Assembly (NCBI RefSeq): GCF_013403975.1
Contig: NZ_JABFDH010000004.1
Span: forward strand, 310,001-374,000
Source: Winogradskyella ursingii
GTDB taxonomy: Bacteria > Bacteroidota > Bacteroidia > Flavobacteriales > Flavobacteriaceae
Reading direction: 5' to 3'
DNA length: 64,000 nt
How positions within the stretch are numbered: position 1 is the stretch's first letter; every line of letters begins with the position of its first letter. Shown here one piece after another: positions 9,179 to 19,468 of the stretch. Both the position numbers and the translations under genes were made by a program. The notes under the pieces were generated by a model. The model had not been told where the DNA came from and ran no database searches. It saw only the letters and a program-made list of their open reading frames with translations.

Positions 9179-9565
9179 ATGCAAGATAAAATCAATGCGG
9201 TAAAAGAATTTCATACCGCTTTTAAAATTGGACACAGAGAAACACCAAAGGCCGATTTAGGGATTGAGAAAAATATGCTGCGATATAAACTAATGCGCGA
9301 AGAGAATGAGGAATACCTCGAAGCGGCTAATGATAATGATCTCGTTGAGGTGGCTGATGCATTAGGCGATATGCTCTATATCTTATGCGGAACAATTATA
9401 GAGCATGGATTACAACATAAAATAGAAGAGGTATTTGAGGAAATTCAAAAAAGTAATATGAGTAAATTGGGTGACAATGGAGAACCAATTTATAGGGAAG
9501 ATGGTAAAGTCTTAAAAGGGCCAAAATATTTTAAGCCCAAAATAAAAGAGGTTTTAGAATCTTAA
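9179..9565 (+). CDS. MazG-like / PRA-PH-type nucleoside triphosphate pyrophosphohydrolase
   Basis: This 128-residue, all-alpha protein has the metal-binding pattern of the MazG/HisE superfamily: REENEEYLEA in helix 2 and EVADALGDMLYI in helix 3, which together supply the ExxE..ExxD acidic cluster. The C-terminal GDNGEPIYREDGKVLKGPKYF loop is typical of the single-domain phage/bacterial group. The expected role is hydrolysis of (d)NTPs or related nucleotides to monophosphate and pyrophosphate, as housecleaning. It stands alone and converges with ilvE. Exact substrate cannot be read from the sequence. Confidence 0.85.
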   Translation: MQDKINAVKEFHTAFKIGHRETPKADLGIEKNMLRYKLMREENEEYLEAANDNDLVEVADALGDMLYILCGTIIEHGLQHKIEEVFEEIQKSNMSKLGDNGEPIYREDGKVLKGPKYFKPKIKEVLES

Positions 9566-9626
9566 TTTTTGTTTCCAAAGTTTAAAGTTTGGATTCTAGT
9601 TTCTATACTTTAATTGTTTATTGGAT

Positions 9627-10694
9627 CTAGCGCACCTCATACCTCCAACCGTGTTTGTCTTCTGCTAAATTGTGCTGTATATTTAATAAGGTTTGTTTAA
9701 ATAATTGACCGTACGAACCTTCAATTTCGCTAATTTCAAACAATTCCTCAGCATGCTGAAAAGCAGAAACCGGACTAATTACAGCCGCAGTGCCAACTCC
9801 AAAAATTTCTTTTAAGCTACCATCTCTCGCAGCATTTTTTATTTCTTCTACAGACACTTGTCTCACCTCACAGTCAATCCCCAAATCTTTTGCTAGTTGT
9901 ATCACACTTTTTCGAGTCACACCATCCAAAATTCTATCATTTGTCGGTGCAGTGATTAATTTATCATTTACTCTAAAAAACACGTTCATTGTTCCTGCCT
10001 CTTCCAAATATTTATGGGTGTTGGCATCTGTCCAGATAATTTGTTGAAATCCATCTTTCTGCGCCAAACTCGTAGGGTAAAATTGAGCTGCATAGTTTCC
10101 GGCTGCTTTTGCAAAACCAACACCACCATTTGAAGCTCTGCTATATTTTTCCGCAAACAATACGCGCACAGGTGTATTGTAATAAGATTGTGCTGGTGAA
10201 CAGATTATCATAAATCGATAAGTTTGCGCAGGTGATGCCGAAATCGCCGGCTCCGTAGCAATAACAAAAGGTCTTATATATAGAGAGTTGCCTACACCTG
10301 GCTTAATCCACTTATTATCCAATTTCAATAAAGCGACTAAACCCTTAAAAAAATCGTCCTTTGGGAACTCTGGCATCGCCAATCGCGCGGCAGACCTGTT
10401 TATTCTTTCTAAATTTGCTTCAGGCCTAAACAAAAAGATGTTTCCATCATCGTCTTTATAGGCTTTCATACCTTCAAAAACTGCTTGACCGTAATGAAAC
10501 ACTCGTGCCGAGGGCTCTATTGTCATTGGTCCGTAAGGCTTAATTGTAGGTGTCTGCCACTTTCCGTCCTTATAATCACAAACAAACATATGATCCGTAA
10601 AAACCCTACCAAAATTCAATTTACCAAAATCAACTTGATCAATTTTTGATGTTTTTGAAGTTTCAACGATAAGTCTGTCTGTATTGGTCGTCAT
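9627..10694 (-). CDS. ilvE: Branched-chain amino acid aminotransferase
   Basis: A 355-residue fold-type IV PLP aminotransferase of the eukaryote-like BCAT branch. The PLP lysine is K196 in GVGFAKAAGNYAAQ. Other family marks are FHYGQAVFEGMKAY, SLYIRPFVIATEP, EEAGTMNVFF and the phosphate-binding region VFGVGTAAVISPV. It transfers the amino group between Leu/Ile/Val and 2-oxoglutarate in the cytoplasm, the last step of branched-chain amino acid synthesis. No other ilv genes are nearby, so it is a separately transcribed gene with its own -7 element at 10715-10722. Confidence 0.96.
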   Translation of the reverse strand: MTTNTDRLIVETSKTSKIDQVDFGKLNFGRVFTDHMFVCDYKDGKWQTPTIKPYGPMTIEPSARVFHYGQAVFEGMKAYKDDDGNIFLFRPEANLERINRSAARLAMPEFPKDDFFKGLVALLKLDNKWIKPGVGNSLYIRPFVIATEPAISASPAQTYRFMIICSPAQSYYNTPVRVLFAEKYSRASNGGVGFAKAAGNYAAQFYPTSLAQKDGFQQIIWTDANTHKYLEEAGTMNVFFRVNDKLITAPTNDRILDGVTRKSVIQLAKDLGIDCEVRQVSVEEIKNAARDGSLKEIFGVGTAAVISPVSAFQHAEELFEISEIEGSYGQLFKQTLLNIQHNLAEDKHGWRYEVR

Positions 10695-10714
10695 AATAAT
10701 CTAAAATTAAGCCA

Positions 10715-10722
10715 CAAAAATA
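10715..10722 (-). promoter_or_regulatory. Bacteroidota -7 element (TATTTTTG) upstream of ilvE
   Basis: On the minus strand this is TATTTTTG, fitting TAnnTTTG, 21 bp upstream of the ilvE ATG. Confidence 0.6.
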
Positions 10723-10809
10723 CGTAATCAATAGCGTTAAAAAAAGGTAATATTCCCTTAAATTCCCTAAATTCGCAATTCAAAATAAATAAAATCAAAC
10801 TCAAAAAAA

Positions 10810-11313
10810 ATGAAAAAAATACTGTTTTTAACAATCCTTAGTTTGGCTTTTGTGGCTTGTAAAAATGAAGTCAAAATTTCTGATAATGAAGTAAATGAAT
10901 CAGAACAGGAAATTGCATATGCCTCCTATGGGATGGAAATAAATGATGCAGATGCACTAACTGCCGAGCGAATGATTGAGCATTACAAAGGCATGGAGGT
11001 AGGTGACACAATTAATGCTAAAATGAAAGGGAAAATTATGGAAGTCTGTTCTAAAAAAGGCTGCTGGATGAAATTAGATATGGGCACTGACGAAACTGTA
11101 AGAGTTACATTTAAAGATTACGGCTTTTTTATGCCTTTGGATTCAGATGGTGAAGTAGTTATTAATGGAAAAGCTTTTGTTTCTGAGACTTCTGTTGAAG
11201 ATTTAAAACATTATGCTGAAGACGCAGGAAAATCAGAAGAAGAAATTGCTGCCATTAATACACCAGAAAAAACCTATGGTTTTGTAGCTGACGGAGTGTT
11301 GCTAAAAGAGTAA
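10810..11313 (+). CDS. DUF4920 lipoprotein
   Basis: A 167-residue protein with lipobox FVAC (Cys at residue 17). It shows the DUF4920 core: YASYGMEI, a DTINAKMKGKIMEVCSKKGC segment with a Cys-x4-Cys-Trp motif, KDYGFFMPLD and KAFVSETSVEDLKHYAED. The family is common in flavobacteria. The Cys pair may bind metal or form a disulfide, but no activity is established to my knowledge. Only 3 nt separate its stop from the TTG start of mnmD, so the two are probably co-transcribed. Confidence 0.85.
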   Translation: MKKILFLTILSLAFVACKNEVKISDNEVNESEQEIAYASYGMEINDADALTAERMIEHYKGMEVGDTINAKMKGKIMEVCSKKGCWMKLDMGTDETVRVTFKDYGFFMPLDSDGEVVINGKAFVSETSVEDLKHYAEDAGKSEEEIAAINTPEKTYGFVADGVLLKE

Positions 11314-11316
11314 TTT

Positions 11317-12015
11317 TTGAAACGAAAAATAATCACCACATCAGATGGTTCTAAAACCATACAGATAGAGGAGTGGAATGAGCAATACCATTCCATTCAT
11401 GGTGCAATAAACGAAGCAAACCATGTTTTTATAAAACATGGTTTGCTTTTTTGTTTTGAAAATATTTTGAAATCCCAAAATCCTAATGAATTTTCGATTT
11501 TAGAAATAGGCTTTGGTACTGGGCTAAATGCATTTCTAACATTAATCGAAGCGAAAAACTTAAACATAAACATCAATTACGTTGGGGTAGAGGCTTATCC
11601 AGTTGAAAAAGACGAAATTATTCAGCTTAATTATGTCCCGCTAATATCAAAAAATAACAAGGAAGAATTCAACCAACTTCACGACGTATCTTGGGAATCC
11701 AGACACCAAATTACACCTAATTTTCAACTCGAAAAACAACAAAAATTCTTCAAGGATATCAATGCTGAAGATAGTTTTAACCTCATTTATTTCGATGCCT
11801 TTGGCGCCAGGGTTCAACCAGAACTTTGGACGGAAGAAATTTTTAGCATTATGTTCAAAGCACTAAAAATTAATGGAGTGTTGGTAACCTATTCAGCCAA
11901 AGGAAGTGTAAGAAGAGCCATGCAGGCTGTTGGTTTTGAAGTTGAACGGCTGCCTGGTCCACCCGGTAAGAGGGAAATGTTGAGATCGGTGAAACTTCAG
12001 AAAAGTAAAAGATAG
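11317..12015 (+). CDS. mnmD: tRNA 5-methylaminomethyl-2-thiouridine methyltransferase MnmD, TTG start
   Basis: This 232-residue SAM-dependent enzyme corresponds to the N-terminal half of E. coli MnmC; the FAD oxidase half is absent. Visible marks are TSDGSKTIQIEEWNEQYHS, the SAM loop ILEIGFGTGLNAF, LIYFDAFGARVQPELWT and a C-terminal VERLPGPPGKREMLR. It methylates nm5(s2)U34 in the wobble position of tRNA to mnm5(s2)U. The only start giving the conserved N-terminus is a TTG at 11317-11319, 3 nt after the DUF4920 stop; there is no in-frame ATG before the conserved core. mnmA, acting on the same nucleotide, lies 5.9 kb downstream. Confidence 0.92.
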   Translation: MKRKIITTSDGSKTIQIEEWNEQYHSIHGAINEANHVFIKHGLLFCFENILKSQNPNEFSILEIGFGTGLNAFLTLIEAKNLNININYVGVEAYPVEKDEIIQLNYVPLISKNNKEEFNQLHDVSWESRHQITPNFQLEKQQKFFKDINAEDSFNLIYFDAFGARVQPELWTEEIFSIMFKALKINGVLVTYSAKGSVRRAMQAVGFEVERLPGPPGKREMLRSVKLQKSKR

Positions 12016-12141
12016 TTATAGATATTGCAATTGCATGAATGTCAAGGCAATTTCTGTAGGTTTGAATGTTAAACGTTAAATCAAAACTAAAGTCCATTTC
12101 TTAGCCTGAGACCTTTTGTATCTTTAATAAAAAGTACACGA

Positions 12142-13047
12142 ATGACAGTATTGATTACAGGTGCAACAGGATTAATTGGGCAAGAGATTGTGAAACAATG
12201 TCATAACCAAAATATCAATGTTCATTACTTAACTACTTCAAAATCAAAGTTAGAGAAGCAGTCTAATTATAAAGGCTTCTATTGGGATCCAAACAATAAT
12301 GAAATTGATCACAAATGTTTTGAAGGTGTTTCTGCCATAATCAATATGGTCGGTGCTAGTATTTCTGAGCGTTGGACAGACGATTACAAAGAAATAATCC
12401 TCAAAAGCAGAACTGAAACTGCACAACTCTTGCAAGATACGATTAGGGCTTTTGATTATAAAATTGATTATGTAGTTTCTGCCAGTGCCATTGGTATTTA
12501 TCCAACTAGCCTGGTTAACTACTACGATGAAGAAAATAACGAAATTGCTGGAACCTTTTTAGGAGAAGTTGTAGAAAAATGGGAAGCAGCAGTAGACGAT
12601 TTTAAATTGTTGGGCTGTAAAGTCGCTAAAATTAGAATCGGATTGGTACTGGCAGAAGATGGAGGCGCACTGCCACAAATAGTAAAACCAATTAAATTTG
12701 GTGCTGGTGCTGCTTTCGGTAGCGGTAAACAATGGCAAAGTTGGATTCATATACATGATTTGGCACGTATATTTGTTCATGCTTTAGAAGATAAATTAAA
12801 AGGGGTTTATAATGGTGTCGCACCTAATCCAACTACTAATAATGATCTTACAACAACAGCTGCCAATGTTCTTAATCGTCCTTTGATTCTGCCTAATATT
12901 CCAAGATTCGCAATGAAATTGGCATTAGGTGAAATGCATATCCTTTTGTTCGAAAGTCAACGTGTCAGTTCGCAAAAGATTGAAAATACTGGATTTGCCT
13001 TCAAATATATTCATCTAAAACCTGCACTAGAAGATTTACTACAATAG
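12142..13047 (+). CDS. TIGR01777-family sugar-epimerase-like SDR protein
   Basis: A 301-residue extended short-chain dehydrogenase/reductase-like protein. It has the nucleotide-binding loop MTVLITGATGLIGQ, the INMVGASISERWTDDYK motif that defines the TIGR01777 group, SASAIGIYP, VAKIRIGLVLAEDGGALP and WQSWIHIHDLARIF. The C-terminal DUF1731-like region (RFAMKLALGEM) is also present. It is related to E. coli YfcH; the substrate is unknown. It is followed 51 bp later by pyrG, which has its own promoter element. Confidence 0.92.
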   Translation: MTVLITGATGLIGQEIVKQCHNQNINVHYLTTSKSKLEKQSNYKGFYWDPNNNEIDHKCFEGVSAIINMVGASISERWTDDYKEIILKSRTETAQLLQDTIRAFDYKIDYVVSASAIGIYPTSLVNYYDEENNEIAGTFLGEVVEKWEAAVDDFKLLGCKVAKIRIGLVLAEDGGALPQIVKPIKFGAGAAFGSGKQWQSWIHIHDLARIFVHALEDKLKGVYNGVAPNPTTNNDLTTTAANVLNRPLILPNIPRFAMKLALGEMHILLFESQRVSSQKIENTGFAFKYIHLKPALEDLLQ

Positions 13048-13070
13048 ATGGCTTAAGTGATAATTTATTG

Positions 13071-13078
13071 TAAATTTG
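13071..13078 (+). promoter_or_regulatory. Bacteroidota -7 element (TAAATTTG) upstream of pyrG
   Basis: TAAATTTG fits TAnnTTTG and lies 20 bp before the pyrG ATG, which predicts a leader of about 15 nt. Confidence 0.6.
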
Positions 13079-13089
13079 CCTGCGTTTAA

Positions 13090-14724
<1,635 letters not shown>

Positions 14725-14883
14725 TTACCATCATTTTAATTAATAAATGTGCCACTTTGGCGCAGATTTAATTTTTGGACAGCTTTTTGGGCTGTGCAAC
14801 TAAACTAATATATAAGATCTATTTGATTTTAAAATCTTGGCAGATCTAAAATTTAAACATTACCGTTTTCACGGCAACTAAAT

Positions 14884-16788
14884 ATGGAAGAAAAGAAGTT
14901 CGATATTAATTCTATCATTGGCTTTGTGCTCATTTTTGGAATTTTACTGTACATCATGTACCAAAACCAACCAACTGAGGAAGAAATTGAAGCACAGAAA
15001 ATTGCGGATCAAGAGCAGGTTGAAGCTGAACAAAAAGCGAACATGCAGAATGAAACCCTTGTGACTACAGAGGATGATTATACCAATATTCAAAATTTGG
15101 ATTCAACGCAACGCGTTGCTGCACAAAACAAGGTTGGGGCATTTTCTTATGCATTAAACCAATCTTCACAAGGAAGTGGAGAAACGACAGTAGAAACTGA
15201 TGTTTTTCAATTAAAATTCAACAATAAAGGTGGCCATTTATCCGAGGTAAAACTTAAAAATTTCGTGGCATACGATTCTGTACCTATTTATATAGTAAAG
15301 GATGGAAACAGTGCTTTCAATATTACATTCAGTACTTCAGATAACCGAACTTTAAATACCCAAGATTTGCCGTTTCAACCTAAGGTGACTAAGAGTGGTG
15401 AAAATACAGTGGTTTCGATGAAACTTAAGGTTTCGGAATCAGAGTTTTTAGAATATAGGTATGAGTTGAAGCCGAAGGATTACATGATTGATTTTTCAAT
15501 CAAATCTCAAGGTTTAAGTGGTGTATTTAATACGTCTCAACCTATCGTTTTAGATTGGAAACAAAAGGGAATAAGACATGCCAAAAGTATCAGTTACGAA
15601 AACCGTTATACTAGGTTAACATACATGCATGAAGAAGATAAGGTCGATAAATTATCACAGGCTGGTTCGGATGAAGAGACAATTGAAGACGTAGAATGGC
15701 TTTCTTACAGGCAGCATTTCTTTAGTTCTATTTTAGTAGCGGATGATGCATTTAAAAAAGCAACAATTTCATCTGAAGATTTGGTTGAGGATGAAGAAGT
15801 CGATACACTTTTTACCAAACTCTATACTGCTAAAGTGCCTTTGACTTATAGTGGTGGTGAAATCAATAAGGATTTGGGTCTGTACTACGGACCAACGGAC
15901 AGTAAAATTCTGAAAACTTACGAAGCAGGATTGGAAGAAAGTATTCCGTTTGGTTGGGGAATATTTGGGTGGATCAATAAGGCGATATTTATTCCTTTGT
16001 TTGGATTTTTGAGTGGATTTTTACCATACGGTATTGCAATTATTGTGATGACCATATTGGTTAAAATCATGTTGTCTTTTGTACAATACAAACAATTCCT
16101 CTCTCAGGCTAAGATGAAAATCCTAAAACCTGAGTTGGACGCAGTCAGAGCTAAATATAAAGACAACAAATTAAAGGCACAGCAAGAAACAATGGCCATT
16201 CAGAGCAGGGCAGGTGCAAGTCCGCTCAGTGGGTGTTTGCCAGGTTTGATGCAGATTCCAGTGTTTTATGCCTTATTTATGTTTTTTCCAACGGCATTTG
16301 CATTAAGACAGAAAAGTTTCCTTTGGGCAGACGATTTAAGTTCCTATGATTCTATTGCAGAGCTACCTTTTAATATTCCGTTTTATGGCGATCACGTAAG
16401 TTTATTTCCAATATTGGCAGCGGTAGCGATTTTCTTTTATATGAAAATGACTACAGGGCAGCAAATGGCACAGCAACCAACGCAAGAAGGTATGCCAGAT
16501 ATGGGTAAAATGATGAAGTATATGATTTATTTCTCACCATTATTAATGCTCGTATTCTTCAATAATTATGCATCAGGTTTAAGTTTGTACTATTTTGTTT
16601 CTAACTTAATTAGTATTGGGATTATGTTAGTCATTAAAAACTATATTATAGACGAAGAAAAAGTGTTGGCTAAAATAGAGGTGAGCAAAAGCAAGCCAAA
16701 GAAACAAAATCGTTTCCAACGCAAAATGAAAGAAATGATGGAGCAAGCAGAACAGCAAAAACAAGCGCAACAAAAACGAAAAAAATAG
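14884..16788 (+). CDS. yidC: Membrane protein insertase YidC
   Basis: A 634-residue YidC of the Gram-negative type. Residues ~11-23 form the first membrane helix (SIIGFVLIFGILLYIMY), and ~90-355 a large periplasmic beta domain. The five-helix conserved core (~365-600) contains FGWINKAIFIPLFGFLSGFLP, KILKPELDAVRAKYKDN, GCLPGLMQIPVFYALF and NNYASGLSLYYFVSNLISIG. The C-terminal tail is very basic and Gln-rich (QNRFQRKMKEMMEQAEQQKQ), as in ribosome-binding tails. It inserts inner-membrane proteins with or without SecYEG. The order pyrG-yidC is common in flavobacteria. Confidence 0.98.
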   Translation: MEEKKFDINSIIGFVLIFGILLYIMYQNQPTEEEIEAQKIADQEQVEAEQKANMQNETLVTTEDDYTNIQNLDSTQRVAAQNKVGAFSYALNQSSQGSGETTVETDVFQLKFNNKGGHLSEVKLKNFVAYDSVPIYIVKDGNSAFNITFSTSDNRTLNTQDLPFQPKVTKSGENTVVSMKLKVSESEFLEYRYELKPKDYMIDFSIKSQGLSGVFNTSQPIVLDWKQKGIRHAKSISYENRYTRLTYMHEEDKVDKLSQAGSDEETIEDVEWLSYRQHFFSSILVADDAFKKATISSEDLVEDEEVDTLFTKLYTAKVPLTYSGGEINKDLGLYYGPTDSKILKTYEAGLEESIPFGWGIFGWINKAIFIPLFGFLSGFLPYGIAIIVMTILVKIMLSFVQYKQFLSQAKMKILKPELDAVRAKYKDNKLKAQQETMAIQSRAGASPLSGCLPGLMQIPVFYALFMFFPTAFALRQKSFLWADDLSSYDSIAELPFNIPFYGDHVSLFPILAAVAIFFYMKMTTGQQMAQQPTQEGMPDMGKMMKYMIYFSPLLMLVFFNNYASGLSLYYFVSNLISIGIMLVIKNYIIDEEKVLAKIEVSKSKPKKQNRFQRKMKEMMEQAEQQKQAQQKRKK

Positions 16789-16812
16789 AATTTTAATAAC
16801 TTTTAAAATAGA

Positions 16813-16838
16813 GAAACCCAGACAATTGTCTGGGTTTC
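16813..16838. terminator. Perfect 26-bp palindrome after yidC
   Basis: A perfect inverted repeat with 13-nt arms (GAAACCCAGACAA and its complement) starts 25 bp after the yidC stop. It has no following T-run on the plus strand. It probably ends or stabilises the yidC transcript. Confidence 0.65.
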
Positions 16839-17001
16839 CTACTAACTAAATCAATCAATATAAAAAATGAGGTAATCACTCCTCGACTTTTTCAATTTGT
16901 ATGATTATTTGTTTTAAACTTTACTAAAAAATAAATTCTATTTTTTCGAGTTGTATTGTTATAATCATAAGAATTTTTATTCTGTTTAATAAAAATAATA
17001 A

Positions 17002-17679
17002 ATGTTTAAACAAAAATTTATATTTTCGTCTATTTTTATGATGCTTTTAACAGTTGTTGTAGCTCAAGAATCTGTTAATCAACTTGATAGCGATGGAAAA
17101 AGACATGGATTATGGACTAAGAACTACGATAATACAGATCTCGTCAGATACAAAGGTGTTTTTGAGCACGGCAAGGAAATAGATACTTTTAGTTACTATA
17201 AAATCTCAAATGGCAAAAGTGTTTTAAGCGCTATACGTGTGTTTAATAAAAATAATAATCGAGCCGAAGTAAAATTTTACACTTCAAATGGGAAAGTGGT
17301 CAGTGAAGGTAAAATGGACGGTAAAGACTTTATTGGTCAATGGGTTTACTATCATAGGAATTCCGATAAAAAGATGATTGTCGAAAATTACAACGATGTT
17401 GGGCAACTTGAGGGAGAACGAAAGGTTTTTTATGAAAATGGTGTAATGGCAGAACATGCTAATTATAGAAAAGGAAAACTTGAAGGAGAGGCTAAGTGGT
17501 ATTCAGATAAAAGTGTCCTCATCAAAGTTGCTAATTTTAAAAATGGCGAATTTCACGGGCCATATAAAACCTTTGACAATCAAGGAAACATTACTACAGA
17601 AGGTAACTACGATGAAGATAAAAAAACAGGCACTTGGACGTATGTTGAAGATGGAGTTACCAAAACTGTAGATTATTAA
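17002..17679 (+). CDS. Exported MORN-variant (YwqK-like) repeat protein
   Basis: A 225-residue protein with signal peptide (MFKQKFIFSSIFMMLLTVVVAQ). It consists of repeated segments of ~22 residues such as DGKRHGLWTKNY, KLEGEAKWYSD, GEFHGPYKTFDNQG and DKKTGTWTYVED, the MORN_2 / YwqK pattern. Automatic annotation often calls such proteins antitoxins, but export and absence of a toxin partner argue against that. It is probably a cell-envelope repeat protein. A strong terminator follows. Confidence 0.8.
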   Translation: MFKQKFIFSSIFMMLLTVVVAQESVNQLDSDGKRHGLWTKNYDNTDLVRYKGVFEHGKEIDTFSYYKISNGKSVLSAIRVFNKNNNRAEVKFYTSNGKVVSEGKMDGKDFIGQWVYYHRNSDKKMIVENYNDVGQLEGERKVFYENGVMAEHANYRKGKLEGEAKWYSDKSVLIKVANFKNGEFHGPYKTFDNQGNITTEGNYDEDKKTGTWTYVEDGVTKTVDY

Positions 17680-17739
17680 TGTTTAAATCATCTTTAAAAA
17701 CAATAGTTTTTAGTTATCTAATGCATTCAATTTCGATAT

Positions 17740-17766
17740 GGCAATCTTCAACAGATTGCCTTTTTT
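17740..17766 (+). terminator. Rho-independent terminator
   Basis: An 8-bp perfect stem (GGCAATCT / AGATTGCC) with loop TCAAC and a run of six T, 60 bp after the MORN protein stop. Confidence 0.85.
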
Positions 17767-17772
17767 ATTTTG

Positions 17773-17780
17773 TAATTTTG
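17773..17780 (+). promoter_or_regulatory. Bacteroidota -7 element (TAATTTTG) upstream of mnmA
   Basis: TAATTTTG fits TAnnTTTG and lies immediately after the previous terminator, 90 bp before the mnmA ATG. The mnmA leader would be about 85 nt. Confidence 0.55.
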
Positions 17781-17870
17781 CGGAAATTTTTAAGACAAAG
17801 ATTATCCAATTCTTTATCTCTTTTAAAGTAGAGTTACAGGATAGTTGAGAAGAAAACATCAGATAAAAAA

Positions 17871-19058
17871 ATGAAACGAGTTATCGTAGGACTTTCAGGA
17901 GGAGTAGATTCCAGCGTCGCAGCCTATCTTTTAAAAGAGCAAGGCTATGAAGTTATAGGCTTATTCATGAAAAATTGGCACGATGATTCCGTTACTATTT
18001 CAGACGAATGTCCATGGCTAGAAGACAGTAATGATGCCATGCTGGTTGCAGATAAATTGGGTATACCGTTTCAAACTGTAGATTTAAGTGTTCAATATAA
18101 AGAACGTATTGTCGATTACATGTTTAACGAATATGAAAAAGGACGTACTCCAAATCCAGATGTATTGTGTAATCGTGAAATAAAATTTGATGTGTTCATG
18201 GATATTGCGATGGAACTTGGAGCTGATTACGTGGCTACTGGGCATTATTGCAGAAAAGGCACAATTGAAAAAGATGGCAAAGAAATTCATCAACTTTTAG
18301 CAGGAGTTGATAATAATAAAGACCAATCTTATTTCTTGTGTCAATTATCACAACAGCAATTGGCAAAAGCATTGTTTCCGATCGGAGAGCTTACTAAGCC
18401 TGAAGTTCGGGAAATAGCAAAAGCCCAAGACCTAACAACGGCTGAAAAAAAAGACTCTCAAGGGCTGTGCTTTATAGGTAAAGTAAGATTACCAGATTTT
18501 CTTCAGCAACAATTAAAACCAAAAGAAGGTGTCATTATTGAGGTTGATAATGATTTGGAAACTTATAACATAAAGACTCCTCAGTTCAATTCAAAAGAAA
18601 AAGAATTGTCTTATTTAGCCGCAAAACCTGAATATTCTACATCAGATGGAAAGGTAGTCGGTACACACCAAGGTGCTCACTATTTTACCAAAGGTCAACG
18701 TAAAGGTCTTGGCGTGGGTGGAACAAAAGAGCCTCTTTTTGTGATTGAAACCGATGTTGTGGAAAACGTGATTTACACAGGTCAAGGAAAAAATCATCCA
18801 GGACTCTATAGAAATGTCTTATTTGTAAATAATGAAGAACTGCATTGGGTTAGAGAAGATTTAGCTTTGGTTTATGGTGAATCGCTAAAGGTTTTGGCAA
18901 GAATTCGATACCGACAGTCTTTAGAAAATGCAACTTTGTATAAAGTGTCTTCTGGAATTTACGTCGAATTCGAAAACCAACAATCCGCTATAACCGAAGG
19001 CCAATTTGTAGCTTGGTATTCCGGTGATGAATTATTGGGCTCAGGAGTTATTTCTTAA
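17871..19058 (+). CDS. mnmA: tRNA-specific 2-thiouridylase MnmA
   Basis: A 395-residue enzyme with PP-loop [15 protein letters not shown] at the N-terminus. The two catalytic cysteines are C100 ([12 protein letters not shown]) and C200 (SQGLCFIGK), which activate the uridine C2 and carry the persulfide. [11 protein letters not shown] and the C-terminal beta-barrel (ARIRYRQ) are also present. It thiolates U34 of tRNA Lys, Glu and Gln. The insertion [20 protein letters not shown] after the PP-loop domain start looks typical of the Bacteroidota form. It has its own promoter element and is 380 bp from the next gene. Confidence 0.97.
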   Translation: MKRVIVGLSGGVDSSVAAYLLKEQGYEVIGLFMKNWHDDSVTISDECPWLEDSNDAMLVADKLGIPFQTVDLSVQYKERIVDYMFNEYEKGRTPNPDVLCNREIKFDVFMDIAMELGADYVATGHYCRKGTIEKDGKEIHQLLAGVDNNKDQSYFLCQLSQQQLAKALFPIGELTKPEVREIAKAQDLTTAEKKDSQGLCFIGKVRLPDFLQQQLKPKEGVIIEVDNDLETYNIKTPQFNSKEKELSYLAAKPEYSTSDGKVVGTHQGAHYFTKGQRKGLGVGGTKEPLFVIETDVVENVIYTGQGKNHPGLYRNVLFVNNEELHWVREDLALVYGESLKVLARIRYRQSLENATLYKVSSGIYVEFENQQSAITEGQFVAWYSGDELLGSGVIS

Positions 19059-19468
19059 TAAGATTATAGAGGACTAAACCTCAAAAGTGAGGTTATCGCA
19101 ATGAAAAGTAGGCTCTTTTATATGATTTTAATTTTTTGTTACTTCCGTAAATTGCAATAAAAAAAGCTTAGTTAAAAAATACAATTTAATTTTTATCAGA
19201 AAGCGATTCGGCTGAAATATTCAATCTTCAACCAATTTGGTGATCTTGTTATGGAAAATGAGATTACATCTAACAATAACAATACAAATATATTACAGTG
19301 AGCAACGGGGATTTATTATGTTGAGGTAGCATCTAAGAACACTATGAATACATTCAAATTCATAATAAATTGAATTCCATTCCAAGATTATTTCCTTTAA
19401 TTTTATCGAAATAAATTCTTTACCTTAAAAAATAGAAATAGGTGTATGAATTTTTCAAAGTAAATAAC
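19059..19468. other. Gene-free stretch after mnmA
   Basis: This 410-bp stretch holds a small hairpin (AACCTC / GAGGTT, 19077-19094) just after mnmA that may act as a weak terminator. Otherwise it is AT-rich with no promoter element, repeat or RNA that I can support. An ATG-initiated 19-codon frame at 19100 has no supporting feature. Confidence 0.4.

Noticed and set aside
14758..14850. Riboswitch or structured leader before yidC
   Set aside because: Only short stems (ACAGC/GCTGT and an AGATCT repeat) are visible; no known motif can be matched.
17002..17679. Antitoxin of a toxin-antitoxin pair (YwqK label)
   Set aside because: The protein has a signal peptide and no toxin gene is next to it; the repeats are simply MORN-like.
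19100..19159. 19-codon hydrophobic reading frame between mnmA and the flavoprotein gene
   Set aside because: No promoter, no recognisable ribosome-binding site and no similarity that I can name; frames of this size arise by chance.
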